Origin: Marinagarivorans cellulosilyticus
GTDB taxonomy: Bacteria; Pseudomonadota; Gammaproteobacteria; Pseudomonadales; Cellvibrionaceae
Length of the DNA stretch: 64,000 nt
Assembly: GCF_021655555.1 (NCBI RefSeq)
Contig: NZ_AP023086.1
Coordinates: 3,440,685 to 3,504,684 of the forward strand
Reading direction: 5' to 3'
This document shows positions 16,473-25,112 of this stretch, piece by piece (the stretch's first letter is position 1; every line of letters starts with the position of its first letter). The notes under the pieces are model-generated. The model saw only the letters and a program-made list of their open reading frames with translations. It was not told the DNA's origin and made no database searches. Both the position numbers and the translations under genes were made by a program.

Positions 16473-17138
16473 GTTTTGGCCAAATGCCCCAATAGCGCTG
16501 GCTGCCTGTAAGAGAGCCTCGCTTTGAGTGCTGCCTGAGCGCTTTAAGGGTTTTAAGTCGTGATTGGCGCTGTCGATCCAGATGGTTGTCACCAAGGGTG
16601 GTAGCGCATAGCTGGCGACCTCTTCGCTATTACCGAACGGGTCTCGGCTGCCTTGTACAATCAACACGGGACTTCGTGATTTGCTAAGGTGTTCTGTGCG
16701 CAATACATCGGGTTTATTTTGGGGGTGAAATGGATAGCCGAGGCATACGACGCCAAGCCAGTTACTCGGTGTTTCGTGGTGGCTATTAATTAGTGTCGCT
16801 ATTCTGCCTCCCATTGATTTCCCGCCGATAAGTAAGGGTGCGTTGCTGTTTTTGAAGTGCGTTAACCATTTGCTCCATTCTTCTGCTAGTTTTTCCACTT
16901 TGGGCGGCGGGCGCTTACTTCCTCCTATGCGTCTTTGGTGCATATATTCAAATTCAAAGCGAATAACTTCTATATTTGCATCGCTTGCAATAGTCGCAGC
17001 TATGCTCTCCATAAATGGTGTGTCCATCGCGCCGCCGGCACCGTGTGCAAGCAATAGCGTTGCCTTAGTAGTAGCTCTCGGTTTGTTTATGAGTACTGGC
17101 TTGCCGCATAAGGTGTGCTTGAGTGCTGGGTTATTCAA
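16461..17138 (-). CDS. Alpha/beta hydrolase, KANL3/Tex30 (dienelactone hydrolase-like) family
   Basis: 225-residue alpha/beta hydrolase. LLLAHGAGGAMDTPFM provides the oxyanion loop, GGKSMGGRIA the nucleophile elbow (serine in GKSMGG), VQGSRDPFG the acid aspartate, and DSANHDLKP the histidine. The RFEFEYM and KRPPPK segments are characteristic of the bacterial relatives of human KANL3/Tex30. The substrate is unknown. The start is TTG, overlapping the last codons and stop of yheU by 8 bases, with AGGA about 8 bases upstream; this suggests translational coupling. It is convergent with the ABM gene. Confidence 0.8.
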   Translation of the reverse strand: MNNPALKHTLCGKPVLINKPRATTKATLLLAHGAGGAMDTPFMESIAATIASDANIEVIRFEFEYMHQRRIGGSKRPPPKVEKLAEEWSKWLTHFKNSNAPLLIGGKSMGGRIATLINSHHETPSNWLGVVCLGYPFHPQNKPDVLRTEHLSKSRSPVLIVQGSRDPFGNSEEVASYALPPLVTTIWIDSANHDLKPLKRSGSTQSEALLQAASAIGAFGQNLYG

Positions 17139-17352
17139 GAGTGTAATCCTGCTTGCTGATTAACTGAATATTTTGGAGCTTGTCGTCAAATACAATTAAG
17201 ACCTCGCTGTTCATTATTTGTGGGCGAAGCCGTTCAACTTTCTCGTGAAGATTTAGCTCTTCAAGGCCGTAATCGGTACCTTCGCGCGTGATAAATTCTT
17301 CTAGAATGTTGTTAAGCACGTCGTTATCGAGCTTGGATGGTGGGATTATCAT
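17131..17352 (-). CDS. YheU/UPF0270 family protein
   Basis: 73-residue conserved protein of the UPF0270 (YheU) family, function unknown. It starts MIIPPSKLDND and contains EEFITREGTDYGLEE, which aligns with the REGTDYG motif of E. coli YheU, followed by the KVERLRPQI helix and a terminal beta-strand. The reading frame extends further upstream to 17505, but that part has no homology and overlaps the divergent ACT-protein gene. The ATG at 17350-17352 has GAGG 6-7 bases upstream and gives the family length. The stop codon overlaps the start of the hydrolase gene; in E. coli, too, yheU lies beside a hydrolase (yheT). Confidence 0.9.
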   Translation of the reverse strand: MIIPPSKLDNDVLNNILEEFITREGTDYGLEELNLHEKVERLRPQIMNSEVLIVFDDKLQNIQLISKQDYTLE

Positions 17353-17419
17353 ATACTGCCTCATAAATTCGGGAGCAGTATGCCCTGACAATAAAAAAAC
17401 GCCAAGATAGGAGAGCGTT

Positions 17420-17938
17420 ATGCAATTAATTCTAAGTGTAATGAGTGATGACAAGCCCGGGGTGGTGCGCGCGGTAGCAAATGCAGTGGCGTTTAACCAA
17501 GGCAATTGGCTTGATTGTCAAATGAGTCGGCTTGGCGGTAAATTTGCGGGTGTTATTTGTGTTGAGTTGGATGGTGATCGCCGTGCAGGGCTTGAGGCCT
17601 CAGTAGAAAAGCTTCGCGATCAAGGAATTAGTGTCGCTGTTGATGTTGTTGCGACGCAGACTGTTGATGAGGGGGTGCGGGCACGCTTTTCATCAGATGC
17701 GCCTGACCGCGCTGGTTTGGTGCTGGAAATGTCCCAAGCCTTGGCTGATCGGGGAATAAACTTATTAGAGTTGGCAACGGAGTGCACCAGTATGCCTTAC
17801 AGTGGTGATCCGTTATTTTGTGCGCAAGGTGTTATGTTGCTGCCGGCGGGCTTGACCATAGAGGAGGCCTCTAGCGCGCTAGAGGTCGTAGCTGCGGAGC
17901 TGGGTATGGATTTCACCCTTGAAGAATATGCCGACTAA
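17420..17938 (+). CDS. gcvR: GcvR-type double ACT-domain regulator
   Basis: 172-residue protein made of two ACT domains (about 3-75 and 86-165): MQLILSVMSDDKPGVVRAVANAV with NWLDCQMSRLGGKFAGVI, then SSDAPDRAGLVLEMSQALADRGINLLELATECTS. This is the architecture of the glycine cleavage repressor GcvR and its relatives, which sense an amino acid and act through a partner. Strong AGGAGA site 6 bases before the ATG. The promoter region is shared with the divergent yheU gene. It overlaps the convergent bamE gene by 4 bp at the stop codons. Whether it controls glycine metabolism here cannot be judged; no gcv genes are nearby. Confidence 0.8.
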   Translation: MQLILSVMSDDKPGVVRAVANAVAFNQGNWLDCQMSRLGGKFAGVICVELDGDRRAGLEASVEKLRDQGISVAVDVVATQTVDEGVRARFSSDAPDRAGLVLEMSQALADRGINLLELATECTSMPYSGDPLFCAQGVMLLPAGLTIEEASSALEVVAAELGMDFTLEEYAD

Positions 17939-18357
17939 TAAGCGGTGTTATCGCCTTCTTTGGTGATATTGTCGTCAGCCTGCTGGCGGTTTTTATTTTC
18001 GGTTTCGCTATCGGGTTCCTCGCTTGCAGGTGAGGGCGCTATATCGCCTTCATGGCGAATATATTTGTCGCCTTCAAAAAATAGGGTGAAGCGCTTATCT
18101 TTTACATTGCCGTCACCGTCGCGGCGGCTGTAATAGTAGTCCCAGCGGTTTTGGTTGAAGGTGTCGATAAGCAGCGGTGAGCCCATCACGAATTGCACCT
18201 GGCGCTTTGTCATCCCGAGCTCCAGTTTATCGACCTCTTCTTGGTCGATAATGTTGCCTTGCTGCACGCTTATGCGGTACACCCATGGAAATTCCAGTGA
18301 AGAGCAGCCTGACAAGGCAAAGCTAAGAAGCGATAGGGATAGAAGGCGCGGAAGCAT
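17935..18357 (-). CDS. bamE: Outer membrane assembly lipoprotein BamE (OmlA)
   Basis: 140-residue lipoprotein subunit of the Bam complex that inserts beta-barrel proteins into the outer membrane. Signal peptide MLPRLLSLSLLSFALSGC with lipobox LSGC; the mature part begins near SSLEFPWVYRISVQQGN, a typical BamE opening, followed by KLELGMTKRQVQFVMGSPLL and WDYYYSRR. The C-terminal ~30 residues are an acidic, low-complexity tail beyond the folded domain. A longer frame starts at 18432, but ATG 18357 places the signal peptide at the N-terminus. It is divergent from fur, the arrangement also found in Pseudomonas. Confidence 0.94.
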   Translation of the reverse strand: MLPRLLSLSLLSFALSGCSSLEFPWVYRISVQQGNIIDQEEVDKLELGMTKRQVQFVMGSPLLIDTFNQNRWDYYYSRRDGDGNVKDKRFTLFFEGDKYIRHEGDIAPSPASEEPDSETENKNRQQADDNITKEGDNTAY

Positions 18358-18564
18358 GAAAACTCTCAATCGTAAAAAGTGGACGGATAATACCGGATAT
18401 TGGGGGGCATTCAAGTCAACAAGTTCCTTCAATGACGAGAAATATTCCCCAAAAGCTGGTGACTTGCGGTAGCTACCGTTAGAATCGGCTCCAATATTTA
18501 AAGGGTCTTTTTAATCCGGATCAAATTTGGGTTAAATAAGAGGCCGCGATAAGAAGAGGTTAAA

Positions 18565-18975
18565 ATGTCGTCTGAAAATCAAGAGCTACGAAAGGTTGGG
18601 TTAAAAGTCACCTTGCCGCGGGTTAAAATATTAAATTTGCTAGACCAGTCTGATGAGCGTCATATGAGCGCAGAGGATGTTTACAAGGCATTGCTGGAGG
18701 CTGGCGAAGAGGTAGGACTTGCCACCGTTTACCGCGTATTGACCCAATTCGAGCAGGCAGGGCTGGTTGAGCGCCATAACTTTGATGGCGGCCACTCAGT
18801 TTTTGAGCTCGATAGTGGAGAGCACCATGATCATATGGTGTGCACAGAGACAGGCCAAGTGTTTGAATTTCATAACGATGAAATCGAAAGCTTGCAGAAG
18901 AAGGTGGCAGATGAGTTGGGGTTTGAATTGACTGGACATAATTTGGTGCTTTACGGCAAGCCCAAAGTCAATTGA
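18565..18975 (+). CDS. fur: Ferric uptake regulator Fur
   Basis: 136-residue iron-responsive repressor. An N-terminal winged helix (LRKVGLKVTLPRVKILNLL, then MSAEDVYKALLEAGEEVGLATVYRVLTQFEQAGLV) is followed by the metal-sensing dimerisation domain with HHDHMVC. Length and the EHHDHMVC motif are those of gammaproteobacterial Fur. The CxxC pair found in some Fur proteins after HMVC is replaced (MVCTETG). It represses iron-uptake genes with Fe2+. The AAGAGG site lies 7-9 bases before the ATG. It is divergent from bamE with a 207-bp shared control region and is followed by a strong GC-rich terminator. No convincing Fur box was found upstream. Confidence 0.96.
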   Translation: MSSENQELRKVGLKVTLPRVKILNLLDQSDERHMSAEDVYKALLEAGEEVGLATVYRVLTQFEQAGLVERHNFDGGHSVFELDSGEHHDHMVCTETGQVFEFHNDEIESLQKKVADELGFELTGHNLVLYGKPKVN

Positions 18976-18990
18976 TGCAACAATAATTAT

Positions 18991-19028
18991 CGCGCGCGTA
19001 GGAGCCTGCGCGCGCGTTGGTTTTTGAT
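18991..19028 (+). terminator. Rho-independent terminator after fur
   Basis: Stem of 8 bp built from alternating CG (CGCGCGCG at 18991-18998 with CGCGCGCG at 19009-19016), 10-base loop, then TTGGTTTTTGATGTTTT. It starts 15 bp after the fur stop. Confidence 0.8.
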
Positions 19029-19067
19029 GTTTTGAGGGCTTAGTTGTACTGGCCTAGTCGCACTACC

Positions 19068-20534
19068 TTAGTCGATGCCGAGGTCTTGCCAGAGTGCATC
19101 AATCTTATTTTTAATATCTGCGCTCATTGTTATGGGCTCTCCCCATTCTCTGGTTGTTTCCCCTGGCCATTTATTGGTCGCATCCATCCCCATTTTTGAT
19201 CCAAGCCCCGCAGTTGGTGAGGCAAAGTCGAGATAATCTATTGGTGTGTTTTCGATCAGTGTTGTATCGCGAGCAGGGTCCATTCTTGTGGTTATTGCCC
19301 AAATAACATCTTCCCAGTTGCGCGCGTTTACGTCGTCATCAGTTACGATCACAAATTTAGTGTACATAAATTGGCGCAAGAAAGACCATACCCCTAACAT
19401 TACGCGCTTGGCGTGCCCAGGGTATTGTTTTTTTATGGTGACGACAGCCATCCTGTAGGAGCAGCCTTCTGGTGGAAGATAAAAGTCGACGATCTCCGGA
19501 TACTGTTTTTTAAGAATGGGCACAAAAACTTCATTGAGTGCAACGCCCAAAATGGCGGGTTCGTCGGGTGGTCGTCCGGTGTAGGTGCTGTGGTAAATAG
19601 GCTTTTTGCGGTGCGTGATAGTGGTTACTGTAAAAACAGGGAATTCTTCAACTTCGTTGTAGTACCCGGTATGGTCGCCAAACGGCCCCTCCAAGGCTGT
19701 TTCATCAGGCGCAATATGTCCCTCTAAAATAATTTCGGCACCTGCGGGCACGTGTAAATCATTACTTATACTTTTGGCTACTCGTGTTTTACTGCCGCGA
19801 AGAAGCCCTGCAAAAGCGTATTCGCTAAGTGTGTCTGGCACTGGCGTAACGGCGCCTAAAATAGTCGCGGGGTCGGCTCCCAGCGCAATGCTGACAGGGA
19901 AGTGTTCTCCTGGGTGCTTTTGTTGCCACTCTCTAAAATCGAGTGCGCCGCCGCGGTGGCTGAGCCAGCGCATAATCAGTTTGTTTTTAGCGATAAGTTG
20001 CATTCTGTAAATGCCGAGGTTTTGTCGTTCTTTATCGGGGCCTCGCGTTATGACTAGTGGCCAAGTAACTAATGGCCCTGCATCCCCAGGCCAGCATGTT
20101 TGAATGGGGAGGTCGTGCAAATCCACGTCTTCATTAGAAAGAGTAACTTCCTGACAGCTGGGCTGGCTAATCAGCTTGGGTCCCATGTTTAAGGCTTGCT
20201 TGAATAGCGGTAATTTTTGCCACGCATCCTTAAGGCCTTTGGGTGGTTCTGGCTCTTTTAAAAAAGCTAATAATTCGCCAACTTCTTTAAGTGCTTTAAC
20301 ATCTGTTTGTCCCATGCCTAAAGCAACGCGTTCTGGGGTGCCAAATAAGTTTGCAAGAACAGGAATGGTGTGGCCTGTTGGGTTTTCAAAGAGGAGTGCG
20401 GGACCTCCGGCTCTTAAGGTTCTATCGCAAATTTCTGTCATTTCTAAGTGCGGGTCAACCGTGTGTGTAATTCGCTTGAGCAGATTTTTTTCTTCAAGCA
20501 ATGCTATGAAGTCACGTAGATCATTGCAGGTCAT
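19068..20534 (-). CDS. ubiD: 4-hydroxy-3-polyprenylbenzoate decarboxylase UbiD
   Basis: 488-residue prenylated-FMN-dependent decarboxylase of ubiquinone synthesis. Typical segments are visible: RAGGPALLFENP, the GDAGPLVTWPLVITRGP region, IYRMQLIAKNKLIMRW, ILEGHIAPDETALEGPFGDHTGYYNEVE (conserved Glu residues of the active site), YTGRPPDEPA and the TRMDPARDTTLIENTPIDYLDFASP C-terminal part. A longer in-frame version begins at 20615, but those 27 codons run through the rho terminator hairpin, so ATG 20534 with an AAGAGA site is the credible start. It lies downstream of rho, as in other gammaproteobacteria. The cofactor-making enzyme UbiX is not in the window. Confidence 0.95.
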   Translation of the reverse strand: MTCNDLRDFIALLEEKNLLKRITHTVDPHLEMTEICDRTLRAGGPALLFENPTGHTIPVLANLFGTPERVALGMGQTDVKALKEVGELLAFLKEPEPPKGLKDAWQKLPLFKQALNMGPKLISQPSCQEVTLSNEDVDLHDLPIQTCWPGDAGPLVTWPLVITRGPDKERQNLGIYRMQLIAKNKLIMRWLSHRGGALDFREWQQKHPGEHFPVSIALGADPATILGAVTPVPDTLSEYAFAGLLRGSKTRVAKSISNDLHVPAGAEIILEGHIAPDETALEGPFGDHTGYYNEVEEFPVFTVTTITHRKKPIYHSTYTGRPPDEPAILGVALNEVFVPILKKQYPEIVDFYLPPEGCSYRMAVVTIKKQYPGHAKRVMLGVWSFLRQFMYTKFVIVTDDDVNARNWEDVIWAITTRMDPARDTTLIENTPIDYLDFASPTAGLGSKMGMDATNKWPGETTREWGEPITMSADIKNKIDALWQDLGID

Positions 20535-20550
20535 GGAAATCTCTTTGTGG

Positions 20551-20580
20551 TTAAAAACAGAAAAGGGCCTATTAGGCCCT
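20551..20580 (-). terminator. Rho-independent terminator after rho
   Basis: On the minus strand AGGGCCT-AAT-AGGCCCT (20564-20580) is followed by TTTCTGTTTTT. It sits about 50 bp after the rho stop and before ubiD, separating the two transcripts. Confidence 0.8.
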
Positions 20581-20631
20581 TGGTGTTTGGTTAAAATTGC
20601 CGCTGGTGCGGCCAATTGCGTACAAAAATAA

Positions 20632-22047
20632 TTATTTACTCTTCATGGATAGGAAGAATTCGTCGTTAGTTTTGTGCGCTTTTAATTTGTCGGCAAGGAA
20701 TTCTGTTGCTGCAATATCTTCCATGTCATTGAGGATTTTTCTGAGAATCCACATTCTTGATAATTCGCCTTCGCTCATTAGAAGATCTTCGCGGCGTGTT
20801 CCGGAGCGTCGAATATTAATGGCTGGGTAGATGCGTCGTTCTGCCATTTTTCGATCTAAGTGCAGCTCCATGTTGCCGGTGCCTTTAAATTCTTCGTAGA
20901 TCACTTCATCCATTTTTGAGCCGGTATCGATCAGTGCGGTTGCAACAATTGAAAGGCTGCCACCTTCTTCGATGTTTCGCGCGGCGCCAAAAAAGCGCTT
21001 GGGCTTTTCGAGGGCGTGAGCATCGACACCGCCGGTTAGTACTTTGCCTGATGATGGAATAACGGTGTTATACGCACGTGCTAGTCGTGTGACGGAGTCC
21101 AGAAGGATTACGACATCTTTTTTATGTTCAACAAGGCGCTTTGCGCGCTCGATAACCATATCTGCAACTTGTACGTGTCGTGCTGGCGGCTCGTCAAAGG
21201 TTGAGGCTACCACTTCGCCGCGCACAGAGCGCTGCATCTCGGTAACTTCTTCGGGACGCTCATCAATGAGCAGCACAATAAGATGACACTCTGGATTGTT
21301 GCGGGTAATTGCCTGCGCTATGTTTTGCATCATGATTGTTTTGCCCGCTTTAGGGGGGGCGACAATTAGGCCGCGCTGACCCTTCCCAATTGGCGATACT
21401 AAATCGATAATGCGGCCAGTTAAATCTTCAGTTGAGCCGTTGCCAACTTCTAGGACCATTCGGTCTTGCGGGAAAAGTGGCGTTAAGTTTTCGAAAAGAA
21501 TTTTGTTGCGAGAGTTTTCGGGTTTGTCGAAATTGATTTCGTTAACTTTTAATAGTGCAAAGTAGCGTTCGCCATCTTTTGGGGGGCGTATTTTGCCCGA
21601 AATGGTATCGCCGGTACGCAAGTTGAAGCGTCGAATTTGGCTGGGTGAGACATAAATGTCGTCCGGGCCTGCCAAGTAAGAGGATCCTGCAGATCGTAAA
21701 AAACCAAAGCCGTCTTGCAGTATCTCAAGCACCCCGTCGCCGTAAATGTCTTCGCCGCTTTTAGCGTGGCGCTTTAGTAAGTTAAAGATGACATCCTGCT
21801 TGCGTGAGCGCGCCAAACTTTCCATGCCTAAAGCGGCGGCCATCTCGATTAATTCTTCAATGGATTTTTTCTTTAGGTCGGTCAGGCTCATTTGAACGCC
21901 TGGCTCGCCTTTCTTTTGTGGGGCTTGTTTGGGGCGACCTTGGTGGCGCTGTCTCTGCGGTTTCGCTGGAGCTTGAGCTTGAGTCTCAGAGGTAGTGGCT
22001 TTTTTTTCAGTTTGATCGCTAGGTGGTGTATTGCAAGATTGCGGCAT
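20632..22047 (-). CDS. rho: Transcription termination factor Rho
   Basis: 471 residues. The last 419 match the E. coli length and sequence closely: an RNA-binding domain with GDGVLEILQDGFGFLRS, the Walker A region VAPPKAGKTIMMQNIA, Walker B VVILLDSVTRLARAYN, and the Q/R-loop regions. Rho is a hexameric ATP-driven RNA translocase that ends transcription. An in-frame extension of 52 residues, rich in Gln, Pro, Lys and Arg (QAPAKPQRQRHQGRPKQAP), precedes the canonical start at Met53 (MSLTDLKKKS, codon 21889-21891). Neither candidate start has a strong ribosome site, so the long form is likely but not proven. It lies between trxA (upstream) and ubiD (downstream), a conserved order. Confidence 0.96.
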   Translation of the reverse strand: MPQSCNTPPSDQTEKKATTSETQAQAPAKPQRQRHQGRPKQAPQKKGEPGVQMSLTDLKKKSIEELIEMAAALGMESLARSRKQDVIFNLLKRHAKSGEDIYGDGVLEILQDGFGFLRSAGSSYLAGPDDIYVSPSQIRRFNLRTGDTISGKIRPPKDGERYFALLKVNEINFDKPENSRNKILFENLTPLFPQDRMVLEVGNGSTEDLTGRIIDLVSPIGKGQRGLIVAPPKAGKTIMMQNIAQAITRNNPECHLIVLLIDERPEEVTEMQRSVRGEVVASTFDEPPARHVQVADMVIERAKRLVEHKKDVVILLDSVTRLARAYNTVIPSSGKVLTGGVDAHALEKPKRFFGAARNIEEGGSLSIVATALIDTGSKMDEVIYEEFKGTGNMELHLDRKMAERRIYPAINIRRSGTRREDLLMSEGELSRMWILRKILNDMEDIAATEFLADKLKAHKTNDEFFLSMKSK

Positions 22048-22309
22048 GATATGTGGTTTTTATCGTAGGGTTCGTTGATGCCTTAAACATAGACTCTGTT
22101 TTGGGGCAGCACAAACGTAGGGTTAATAAGAAGTGGGTATTTTTATTTGAGAAATTGAAGTTTCGTGTGAGATCTATCACGCAGCTACTGATGAATAATC
22201 AAAAAGGATTGTCTTCAGAGGTGGTATGCGAGACGCCTAGGATTGGCAGACATAGCGAGATGGCTTAATCTCAATGAACTTCAGTATAGCGGTAATTTGC
22301 GTAGTGTGC
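22048..22309 (-). promoter_or_regulatory. rho leader and promoter region
   Basis: About 260 bp between the trxA terminator and the rho start, with no plausible gene. A long leader before rho is common because Rho often limits its own synthesis by terminating in the leader. I see no defined stem-loop that proves this here. Confidence 0.3.
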
Positions 22310-22338
22310 AAAAAAGAAAAGGCCCGCTTATGCAGGCC
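22310..22338 (-). terminator. Rho-independent terminator after trxA
   Basis: On the minus strand GGCCTGC-ATAA-GCGGGCC (one mismatch or wobble inside) is followed by TTTTCTTTTTT. It begins 11 bp after the trxA stop codon. Confidence 0.8.
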
Positions 22339-22349
22339 TCAACAATAAT

Positions 22350-22676
22350 TTAGATTGCAGCATCAATAAAGGCTTTTAGTTGCGCCTTAGAAAGGGCACC
22401 AACTTTGGTGCTCTCGGCATTGCCGTTTTTAAAGATGGTTAGTGTTGGAATGCCGCGAATACCTAGCTTGGCGGAGGTTTCTTTATTCGCGTCTACATCC
22501 ATTTTTCCAATTTTAATTTGGCCTGCGTACTCGCCTGCAAGCTCTTCAAGTACTGGAGCGATCATTTTACAGGGGCCGCACCAAGGTGCCCAGAAGTCAA
22601 CCAGTACAGGACCTTCTGCTTGTTTAACTTCTTCTTCAAAGTTGGCATCGCTTAGGGTAACGATTGCATCGCTCAT
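22350..22676 (-). CDS. trxA: Thioredoxin 1
   Basis: 108-residue cytosolic thioredoxin, the general protein disulfide reductase. It has the active site WCGPCK (in FWAPWCGPCKMIAP), the cis-proline in RGIPTLTIFKNG, and the usual beta-alpha-beta-alpha-beta-beta-alpha fold. A longer frame starts at 22742, but ATG 22676 (MSDAIVTLSD) has GGAGAT upstream and matches the family. It is upstream of rho and separated from it by a terminator; the trxA-rho order is conserved in gammaproteobacteria. Confidence 0.97.
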   Translation of the reverse strand: MSDAIVTLSDANFEEEVKQAEGPVLVDFWAPWCGPCKMIAPVLEELAGEYAGQIKIGKMDVDANKETSAKLGIRGIPTLTIFKNGNAESTKVGALSKAQLKAFIDAAI

Positions 22677-22908
22677 AGTTTTATCTCCGAGAATATGTGT
22701 ACAAACCCGCGCAATCATAAGGAGTCGTATAGTGGCTGACAACCTTAATTTTGGCAGTAAGTTCTTTTCAGGGTTAATCGGGCCGAACAGTACGTATTAT
22801 TTGTACGGAATGTAATACGAAATGACGGCAAATTCTACGTTTAAATCGGTGCTCGTGCAAACGCCCGAGCAAGATCGAATAGGGTCACGTCGTTTAAATA
22901 AGGGCTAA

Positions 22909-25023
22909 TTACAATTTTCCAAGTCCAGAAAGCTGTTTTAGTAGCTCTGATTGTGCTGACGGGGTGTTAGGTTGCTGTTCAAGCAAATAGTTCCCGTCTG
23001 GCTGAAGCTGCCACCGTTGTTCTCCGTCATTAATGTAAAGCTTTAGTTCGTTAAGCACCCGCTCGACCATGCTGTCGTCTTCGATGGGGAAGCAAGTTTC
23101 AACACGGCGGTTAAGGTTGCGCTCCATTAAATCGGCGCTGGCACAGTAAACTCGACTTTTGGCGTTCGCAAAGTAATACACGCGAGTATGCTCTAGGAAT
23201 CGCCCGATTACAGAAAAGACGCGAATGTTCTCACTGACCCCAGCAATACCTGTGCGCAACGAGCACATGCCTCGAATAATTAGGTCTATGGTCACGCCTG
23301 CGCGGGAGGCTTTGTACAGCGCTTGAATCACCTTTGGCTCAGTTAGGCCATTGCACTTAAGTATAATGTGCGCAGGTTTGCCTTCTTGCACAGCTTTGGC
23401 TTCATTGTCGATCATCTTGATCAATTGTCTTTTTAGGGTGAATGGCGCATAAATGATTTTATTCATGCGCTCGGTTTTGCCCATGCCTGTTAATTGCTGA
23501 AAGACTTTGTGCACATCCTCGCAAAGTTCCGGCTCTGCACTTAGGTACGAGTAATCGGTATAAAGGCGAGCATTGCCGCTGTGATAGTTGCCGGTACCTA
23601 AGTGGCAATAGCGTTTTAGCTCGCCGTTTTCACGCCGGACAATCAAGATCATTTTTGCATGGGTCTTGTAATCGACCACGCCGTAAACCACAACGGCGCC
23701 GGCTTCTTGCAGTCGGCTGGCCAGTTCTAAGTTTTCTTCCTCGTCAAAGCGAGCGCGAAGTTCAACAATAACGGTGACTTCCTTACCATTGCGCGCGGCT
23801 TCTAGTAGTGCATGCACAACGGCCGATTCATTGCCTGTTCTATATAGCGTTTGCTTGATCGCTGCCACCGCTGGATCTTTTGCGGCTTGCCGCAAAAGTT
23901 GAATAACAGGGGAAAACGACTGAAACGGGTGCAGCAATAGGAAGCTGCGTTTTGATATGGCGTCAAAAATATTATCTTTACGAGAGAGGCCTTTTGGGAT
24001 GCTAGGAGTAAAAGGAGGAAAGAGAAGGTCTGCTCGACCAATAATCGAGGGCAGGCGCATGAGGCGTTTCAGGTTAACTGGACCATTAACGCGGTATAAG
24101 TGCTCTTCAGTTAAACCGACTTCTCGGAGCAATATATCAGTGAGCTCGGTTGGGCAGTTATCGGCCACTTCAAGTCTAACGGCAGTGCCAAAGCGGCGAG
24201 AATGAAGTTCGCCCTTTAAGGTGATGGCTAGGTCTGCAACGCCCTCCACATCAACGTCTAAGTCAGCATTGCGGGTGATACGGAATTGATAGCAGCCGTT
24301 CACTTTCATGCCGGGGAATAGTTTGTCTGCGTGCGCGTGAATCATGGATGAGAGGAAAACAAAGTCATGTCCGCTTTCGCTGATGTTATCTGGCAGTGAG
24401 ATCATGCGTGGAAGTGAGCGTGGGGCTGGGAGTATCGCCAGCCCTAGCTCGCGACCAAAGGCATCTTTACCTTCTAGGTCGACAATAAAGTTCAAGCTTT
24501 TATTAACTAAGCGCGGGAATGGGTGCGCAGGGTCGAGGCCTATGGGGCTGACCAGCGGCAAAATTTCGCGGTTAACGTAATCTTCTATCCAGCACTCTTG
24601 TTCGCTTGTCCATTGGCTGCGGCGCAAAAAGCGGATGCCTTCGTCATGCAGCGCCGGAATGATCACCTCGTTAAGGATGCGATATTGCTCGTCAACTAAG
24701 GTGTGCACCGTTTGACTAATGCGATTAAGAAGCTCCGCCGTTTGCATTCCATCAGGGCCGATGACTTCTCGCTCAAAGAGTATGCGCTGCATTAAACCGG
24801 CAACACGTATTTCAAAAAACTCATCCATGTTGGATGCCGAAATAAGCAAGTATTTTAACCGCTCAAGTATCGGATGCGTCTCAACTAATGCTTGCGCTAA
24901 AACGCGTTGGTTGAATTGTAGGTTGCTTAATTCTCGGTTTATATAGTATTCGTGTTGGTCAAAGTTGGGCGTATCTTCTTGTGTGGGCGTTGATTTTTCG
25001 GTGGGTAGGTCGGAGTTCGTCAT
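22909..25023 (-). CDS. ppk1: Polyphosphate kinase 1
   Basis: About 704-residue enzyme that polymerises the gamma-phosphate of ATP into polyphosphate. The four-domain layout is visible: an N-domain (REQ-like NRELSNLQFNQRVLAQA, then SNMDEFFEIRVAGL), a head domain, and two phospholipase-D-like catalytic domains. The phospho-histidine site is in DYKTHAKMILIVRR. RYCHLGTGNYHSGNARLYTDYS and RRVETCFPIED are also typical. A GTG start at 25053 is in frame, but ATG 25023 is preferred. The N-terminus has about 20 polar residues (DLPTEKSTPTQEDTP) before the domain. It clusters with trxA-rho, as in Pseudomonas, though ppx and hemB are missing here. Confidence 0.95.
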   Translation of the reverse strand: MTNSDLPTEKSTPTQEDTPNFDQHEYYINRELSNLQFNQRVLAQALVETHPILERLKYLLISASNMDEFFEIRVAGLMQRILFEREVIGPDGMQTAELLNRISQTVHTLVDEQYRILNEVIIPALHDEGIRFLRRSQWTSEQECWIEDYVNREILPLVSPIGLDPAHPFPRLVNKSLNFIVDLEGKDAFGRELGLAILPAPRSLPRMISLPDNISESGHDFVFLSSMIHAHADKLFPGMKVNGCYQFRITRNADLDVDVEGVADLAITLKGELHSRRFGTAVRLEVADNCPTELTDILLREVGLTEEHLYRVNGPVNLKRLMRLPSIIGRADLLFPPFTPSIPKGLSRKDNIFDAISKRSFLLLHPFQSFSPVIQLLRQAAKDPAVAAIKQTLYRTGNESAVVHALLEAARNGKEVTVIVELRARFDEEENLELASRLQEAGAVVVYGVVDYKTHAKMILIVRRENGELKRYCHLGTGNYHSGNARLYTDYSYLSAEPELCEDVHKVFQQLTGMGKTERMNKIIYAPFTLKRQLIKMIDNEAKAVQEGKPAHIILKCNGLTEPKVIQALYKASRAGVTIDLIIRGMCSLRTGIAGVSENIRVFSVIGRFLEHTRVYYFANAKSRVYCASADLMERNLNRRVETCFPIEDDSMVERVLNELKLYINDGEQRWQLQPDGNYLLEQQPNTPSAQSELLKQLSGLGKL

Positions 25024-25112
25024 TGGGGTATCTTGCTTACCTGTTAATTGCACGTTTTATCGCATTTACTTATATCGTTTGAGCCTGATATGGGCAACGC
25101 TAGTGTTTGCAG

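Noticed and set aside
17353..17505. Upstream extension of YheU
   Set aside because: It overlaps the divergent ACT-protein gene and has no similarity to the family; a good ribosome site marks 17352.
20535..20615. N-terminal extension of UbiD
   Set aside because: The extra codons run through the rho terminator hairpin and T run, and the family starts at Met 20534.
22053..22268. Short open frame opposite the rho leader
   Set aside because: No ribosome site or similarity; the region fits a leader or promoter.
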